64,000 nucleotides of DNA from Gillisia xinjiangensis. GTDB taxonomy: Bacteria; Bacteroidota; Bacteroidia; Flavobacteriales; Flavobacteriaceae. Each line of letters begins with the position of its first letter. Position 1 is the stretch's first letter. Made by a program: the position numbers and the translations under genes. The stretch spans positions 124,001 to 188,000 of the forward strand of contig NZ_JBKAHK010000006.1 in assembly GCF_046298265.1 (NCBI RefSeq), read 5' to 3'. A model generated the notes under the pieces. The model worked only from the letters and a program-made list of their open reading frames with translations, ran no database searches and had not been told where the DNA came from. This document shows positions 60,131 to 64,000 of this stretch, in pieces.

Positions 60131-60444
60131 ACCAATATTCCATTATTCTGGTTAATCTTGATCCCACGGTGGGAAGTGAGATTAAAAAAACCCTTCCCTG
60201 CGTTATCCTTTCTCCTGATGAAATGAATAGGTATTTGAGAACAGTTATCGTTGCCCCAATGAAGACAAATACCAAAAAATATCCAACTAGAGTTCCTGTT
60301 AAATCTTCCGGTAAAAAGGGAATGATCGCGATTGATCAAATTAGAACAGTTGATAAACAAAGAATTATAAAAGTCTTCGAATCCTTATCCAACGCTGAAA
60401 TAAAGAAATGTAAAGAGGTGCTTAAAGAAACCTATGTAGATTAA
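60121..60444 (+). CDS. mazF: MazF-family endoribonuclease toxin
   Basis: A 107-residue PemK/MazF toxin that cuts mRNA at short motifs. Family blocks are complete: 'YSIILVNLDPTVGSEIKKTL', 'PCVILSPDEMNRYLRTVIVA', 'GKKGMIAIDQIRTVDKQRII' and 'LSNAEIKKCKEVLKE'. The Arg and Thr/Ser of the active site are in the conserved places. Its ATG lies within the last codons of the antitoxin. It appears intact. Confidence 0.92.
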   Translation: MELNQYSIILVNLDPTVGSEIKKTLPCVILSPDEMNRYLRTVIVAPMKTNTKKYPTRVPVKSSGKKGMIAIDQIRTVDKQRIIKVFESLSNAEIKKCKEVLKETYVD

Positions 60445-60561
60445 GTATTCATTTCAATTACGGTTTACTTAAAATCCAATTTTTTAAAAAAAGAATTAAC
60501 TTAGTTAGAAGCTTAGTTCCCCAAATTTGTTTCCTCCCTTTTGGGTTTAAATTTAACTCTT

Positions 60562-60725
60562 ATGGAAACGCCATTTACAACAGAACAATTTTTTGAAGTA
60601 TTTGAAAAGTATTTACTTATAATTCCAACTATTTGGTCATCATCGGCACCGGTGCAGCTATAAATTTTGGCGTTTATCAGGATTATTTTATGATATTTTT
60701 GGGATTATTGCTGATTTATACCTGA
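60562..60725 (+). pseudogene. decayed DUF6064-like membrane protein
   Basis: Starts 'METPFTTEQFFEVFEKY' as DUF6064 proteins do, then jumps to a C-terminal-like end ('IPTIWS', then in another frame 'IIGTGAAINFGVYQDYFMIF' to a stop at 60725). About 55 codons remain of some 200, with a large internal deletion and a frameshift. The rest of 60445-60885 contains no gene. Confidence 0.65.
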
Positions 60726-60885
60726 TAAAAAGAAAAAAAATAGGTTATTACATCTAATAACTACACGCAATTTTTAATTCTATGGTTTCCCGTAAATAGT
60801 ATTGGTAAAATTTTAATAGGTTTACAATACGTGTCTGCTTGATAGGTATAGATGAATGTTAAAACAAACAATTTAATAAATTGAA

Positions 60886-62133
60886 ATGAAAAATAAATTT
60901 TTACTAATAATCTTATTACTTACATCCTCTCAGTATTCATTTTCCCAGGACAGGTTTGAAGGGGATTTAGATGTGATGACGTTTTTAGGAAGAGTTCCAC
61001 AAAAAACGGAATCGAATTCTTTAGCCGATAATATTTTAACAAGATTATTCTATAATATTCAGCCTGAAAATTATCCGAAAATTGGATATTTAAATCTGAA
61101 AGGGGATATAGTTATTGAACCAAAATATAATTTTGGAACCGACTTTTATGGTGATTATGCCAATATAATCAAGGATTCTGTTTACGGTTATATCAACAAA
61201 GAGGGAGGTGAAGTTTTCATTAAAAAGTATGAAAAAACTTTCTTCTATTATGGAGATACTGGATATGCAATAAAAAACGGAAAATATGGCTTAATTAATA
61301 GAAAAGGTGATTCTTTAACCCCCTTTCAATACACAAACATAAGTAATTTTGGGTTTGAGCATTTCAGAGGTCAAACAGAGGTTAAAAGAGCTCATATTTT
61401 AGATGCTAATGGGAAAGTTATTTTTAATAGCGATTTGCAGTATGATATACGAAGTCACTATTTCGATTCCGATTCACTTTTTGTTTATCAGGAAATCATG
61501 GATGGCAATAAGATGAAAGGCCTTGTTAATATAAAAGGTGAAATTTTATGCAAACCCAAATATCAAGAAATCTACTTTATAAATGACAGTGAATTGTATG
61601 TAGCAAAACAAGACAACAAATTTGGTTTCATAAATAAAGTGGGGGAAGCTGTAATTCCGTTTATTTATGATGAGGTTGGACTTAATATCAATGAAAATCT
61701 CATAACAGCTCAAAAAAACGGGAAATGGGGTTTTGTTAACCGAAAAAATGAGGAACAGATTCCATTTATTTATGAAAAGGTCCATGCTTTTAAAGGTGGG
61801 AGGGCATTTGTTAAAAAAGGGGAATTTTATGGAGTTATTAATAAACAAAATATAATCAAAGTTCCCTTTAATTTAGAGAGAACTGGTTTTCAATTCTTTA
61901 CAGAAAAATTAGCCCTGTTCAAGAAAGAAGAGAAATATGGTTTCATAAACAGAAAAGGAAAGATTAAAATTCCTGCAGTTTACGAGAAAGCCCTTCCCTT
62001 CTTTAATGATTTGGCTTATGTTGAATTAAATGGAGAAGCAGGATATATTAATAAAAATGGCGAAGAAGTAATTCCTATTAAATACAAACAGCTTTGGCTT
62101 GAAACCGAAGGAATAATAAGATTTGCCGAATAA
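60886..62133 (+). CDS. WG-repeat protein, secreted
   Basis: A 415-residue secreted protein with signal peptide ('FLLIILLLTSSQYSFSQ') and about seven to eight WG repeats, for example 'KYGLINRKGDSLTPFQYTNI', 'KFGFINKVGEAVIPFIYDEV', 'KWGFVNRKNEEQIPFIYEKV' and 'KYGFINRKGKIKIPAVYEKA'. WG repeats form beta-rich binding modules of unknown purpose. No enzyme domain is visible. It is transcribed alone in a stretch with decayed genes on both sides. Confidence 0.88.
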   Translation: MKNKFLLIILLLTSSQYSFSQDRFEGDLDVMTFLGRVPQKTESNSLADNILTRLFYNIQPENYPKIGYLNLKGDIVIEPKYNFGTDFYGDYANIIKDSVYGYINKEGGEVFIKKYEKTFFYYGDTGYAIKNGKYGLINRKGDSLTPFQYTNISNFGFEHFRGQTEVKRAHILDANGKVIFNSDLQYDIRSHYFDSDSLFVYQEIMDGNKMKGLVNIKGEILCKPKYQEIYFINDSELYVAKQDNKFGFINKVGEAVIPFIYDEVGLNINENLITAQKNGKWGFVNRKNEEQIPFIYEKVHAFKGGRAFVKKGEFYGVINKQNIIKVPFNLERTGFQFFTEKLALFKKEEKYGFINRKGKIKIPAVYEKALPFFNDLAYVELNGEAGYINKNGEEVIPIKYKQLWLETEGIIRFAE

Positions 62134-62407
62134 AAGTTTGACTCAGTTGGGTAAACGGCGTCGACAAAACCTTAGGGAGCAAGCCCCTCACTAAGATTTT
62201 TGAATATGAATCGATTCATTTAAAGTATTCAAAGCCTTCTGCGCCTAAATCGGCAGCTTACAAACCTGAAAGCATACCTTTAACACAACATCACTTTACA
62301 CGCCAAAGGCTTGAAACAGGAGGAAACAAAAAACCTGGTAAACAGCTAATTGTGAAAGCAAAACCACTTCAGGCCAGGGCCCGAAGTGGTTTTGATGTTT
62401 TTGAAGA
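62134..62407. other. 274-bp spacer with an open but start-less frame
   Basis: Plus-strand frame from about 62155 reads protein-like text ('VDKTLGSKPLTKIFEYESIH', 'QRLETGGNKKPGKQLIVKAK') with no start codon. It could be a gene end left by deletion, or chance. The rest is the terminator of the reductase. Confidence 0.4.
62360..62393 (-). terminator. terminator of the ferredoxin-NADP reductase gene
   Basis: A perfect 11-bp stem AAAACCACTTC/GAAGTGGTTTT (62360-62370 with 62383-62393) with a 12-base GC-rich loop, 15 bases after the stop at 62408. Confidence 0.85.
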
Positions 62408-63469
62408 TTACCCAATACTTTGCACTACTTCTTTTTTTGCTTCTTTTTTGCTGCCATCAAATCCTTCTACGCCTCCAACAGTGGTATATTTCAATACATA
62501 TTTTTTACCCGGATTGATAATTTGATAGGCGCTCTGGCACATGATCGCTGCTTCATGAAAACCGGAAAGGATCAGCTTTAGTTTTCCTTTATAGGTATTC
62601 ACATCACCAATGGCATAAACACCGGGAATATTTGTTTGATAATCATAGGAATTATCCACTTTTATCGCATTTTTCTCAATTTTCAGTCCCCAGTCACCCA
62701 TAGGGCCCAGTTTTGGTGAAAGTCCGAATAATGGAATAAAATCATTGATTTCCCTGAATTCTTCCCCACGTGCAACATCTTTATGCCGAATCACGACCCG
62801 CTCCAACCTGTCGGTTCCTTCCAAACCAACTACTTCAGCATTGGTTATGATCTCTATTTTGCCTTTTTTAGATAATTCTGAAACCCGTTCAACAGAATCC
62901 AATGCCCCGCGGAATTCGTTTCTTCGGTGCACCAGGACCACATCGGCAGCAACATCTGCCAGAAAAATCGCCCAGTCTAAAGCAGAATCTCCTCCTCCGG
63001 AAATGATCACTTTTTTATCCCGAAAAACTTCCGGATCCTTGATAAAATAGGAAACTCCTTTCTCCTCAAAATCGGTGATATTTGGGATAGGCGGTTTTCG
63101 TGGCTCAAAAGAACCAAGTCCGCCGGCTATTGCTACTACCGGGGCGTGATGCCGGGTGCCTTTATTAGTGGTTACTATAAAAGTGCCGTCCTCCTGTTTC
63201 TCAAGGGTTTCTGCGCGCTCTCCCAGGGTAAATCCGGGCTGGAAAGGTTTTATTTGTTCCATTAGGTTATTTACAAGGTCTCCGGCCAAAACCTCCGGGA
63301 ACCCTGGAATATCATAAATGGGTTTCTTTGGATATATTTCTGAACATTGCCCACCCGGCTGGGGAAGTGCATCTATTAAATGGGTTTTTAATTTTAATAA
63401 TCCCGCTTCAAAAACGGTGAACAATCCGGTTGGCCCGGCCCCTATAATCAGGATATCTGTCTTAATCAT
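62408..63469 (-). CDS. ferredoxin/flavodoxin-NADP+ reductase (thioredoxin-reductase-like)
   Basis: A 353-residue flavoprotein of the YumC type. The FAD motif 'ILIIGAGPTGLFTVFEAGLL' and the NADPH motif 'KKVIISGGGDSALDWAIFLA' are clear, with 'GVYAIGDVNTYKGKLKLILS' near the end. The CxxC of true thioredoxin reductases is missing, which points to ferredoxin-NADP reductase. It overlaps the precorrin-2 dehydrogenase-like gene by 4 bp. That pairing suggests it supplies electrons for sulfite reduction alongside siroheme synthesis (inference). Confidence 0.9.
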   Translation of the reverse strand: MIKTDILIIGAGPTGLFTVFEAGLLKLKTHLIDALPQPGGQCSEIYPKKPIYDIPGFPEVLAGDLVNNLMEQIKPFQPGFTLGERAETLEKQEDGTFIVTTNKGTRHHAPVVAIAGGLGSFEPRKPPIPNITDFEEKGVSYFIKDPEVFRDKKVIISGGGDSALDWAIFLADVAADVVLVHRRNEFRGALDSVERVSELSKKGKIEIITNAEVVGLEGTDRLERVVIRHKDVARGEEFREINDFIPLFGLSPKLGPMGDWGLKIEKNAIKVDNSYDYQTNIPGVYAIGDVNTYKGKLKLILSGFHEAAIMCQSAYQIINPGKKYVLKYTTVGGVEGFDGSKKEAKKEVVQSIG

Positions 63470-64000
63470 TTTATACTCTTTTTTACTTTTAATGCTTCAG
63501 TTATAGTATTCATCTGCTTAACTTTTTCTTCAAAATCACCCTTGATGGATTTTCGGTATTCATTTAAATTCTCTACCATCTCATTCACATTTTCAGGAAT
63601 TACCTCTTCAAAGAATTCCCGAAGGCGCTTGGCCGTGGTAGGTGATTTTCCATTGGTGGAAATCGCGATTTTCACGTGGCCTTTATTTACGATGCCGCCC
63701 ATATAAAAGTCACACAGCTCCGGGGTGTCGGCAATATTGGCAAGCAAATATCTTTTTTTAGCATGCTCATAAACCTTTTTATTGAGTTTTGAATCGTTGG
63801 TTGCCGCAATCACAAAATGCCGCTTCTTTAAATGTTTTCTTTTATACCTTCCTTTGGTCATTTTTATACCGTGCTTCTTTGCTAGGTCTGCGGTTTTCGG
63901 GAGGTACCAGGTTGCAATCATTTCCACCTGCGCATTCGGACTCGATTTCAGTAAAAAATGAAGTTTCTCATGGCCTACCTCACCACCACCCACGATGAGA
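63466..64000 (-). CDS. precorrin-2 dehydrogenase / sirohydrochlorin ferrochelatase (siroheme synthase N-domain), partial
   Basis: The visible C-terminal ~178 residues open with 'LIVGGGEVGHEKLHFLLKSS', part of a Rossmann NAD motif typical of CysG-N/Met8p. Continuing blocks are 'RHFVIAATNDSKLNKKVYEH', 'LANIADTPELCDFYMGGIVN' and 'KGHVKIAISTNGKSPTTAKR', which match siroheme synthase. The gene continues past the right edge; the true start is not in the window. It is followed by the flavoprotein reductase with a 4-bp overlap. Confidence 0.9.
   Translation of the reverse strand, partial: LIVGGGEVGHEKLHFLLKSSPNAQVEMIATWYLPKTADLAKKHGIKMTKGRYKRKHLKKRHFVIAATNDSKLNKKVYEHAKKRYLLANIADTPELCDFYMGGIVNKGHVKIAISTNGKSPTTAKRLREFFEEVIPENVNEMVENLNEYRKSIKGDFEEKVKQMNTITEALKVKKSIK

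Overview
The window comes from a member of the Bacteroidota, most likely a marine-type flavobacterium (family Flavobacteriaceae, Gramella/Salegentibacter-like; inferred). The evidence is the start of a SusC-type outer-membrane receptor, the gliding genes gldA, gldB and gldC, an RteC protein, a CTnDOT-type integrase, a BT_3928-like DoxX protein, DUF4293 and DUF1599 proteins, a DnaG with a degenerate CHC2 zinc domain, a split MetH, and intergenic repeat families common in this phylum. The DNA is AT-rich with few Shine-Dalgarno sequences.

Region 1 (1-17.6 kb) is accessory. It opens with the first part of a susC-like gene and a ROK regulator. Next is a graveyard of threonine catabolism: broken kbl and tdh on the minus strand and a broken lrp/asnC on the plus strand. 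From about 3.7 to 17.4 kb lies a degraded integrative element beside tRNA-Arg(ACG): endonuclease-like protein, DnaC-like ATPase, winged-helix protein, HTH protein, RteC and, at the other end, a tyrosine recombinase. Its cargo is a compact peptide system: a C39-peptidase ABC exporter, an HlyD adaptor, a membrane-spanning TPR-AraC regulator, an unannotated 41-residue double-glycine peptide, a terminator, and a secreted prolyl oligopeptidase. I read this as a self-contained peptide-signalling or bacteriocin cassette.

Region 2 (17.7-46.5 kb) is mostly core: clpS, tpiA-prmA, a DoxX protein, DUF1599, folP, cdaA, an ABC exporter, truA, a phosphodiesterase, a type II toxin-antitoxin locus with a frameshifted toxin, rho, gldC-gldB, nadE, an odd response regulator (Glu in place of the phosphoacceptor Asp), dnaG, an ECF sigma/putative anti-sigma pair, a prenyl synthase, rlmN, queA, aroA, and a mazG-like/dtd/rsgA group. 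Three copies of a ~245-bp MITE-like repeat sit between genes here.

Region 3 (46.5-50.7 kb) is a phenylalanine/tyrosine operon (pheA, aminotransferase, tyrA, DAHP synthase-chorismate mutase). It is preceded by a clear transcription attenuator: a 25-codon leader peptide with eight consecutive Phe/Tyr codons, a possible antiterminator segment inside its last codons, and a terminator with a nine-U tail.

Region 4 (50.9-64 kb) has gldA, a DUF2807 protein, a PagL-like lipid A deacylase, a methionine operon under a SAM-I riboswitch (metH N-half, metH C-half, metF), an OsmC protein, a mazEF locus whose antitoxin seems to have lost part of its DNA-binding fold, a decayed DUF6064-like gene, a WG-repeat protein, a ferredoxin-NADP reductase and a partial siroheme-synthase-type dehydrogenase.
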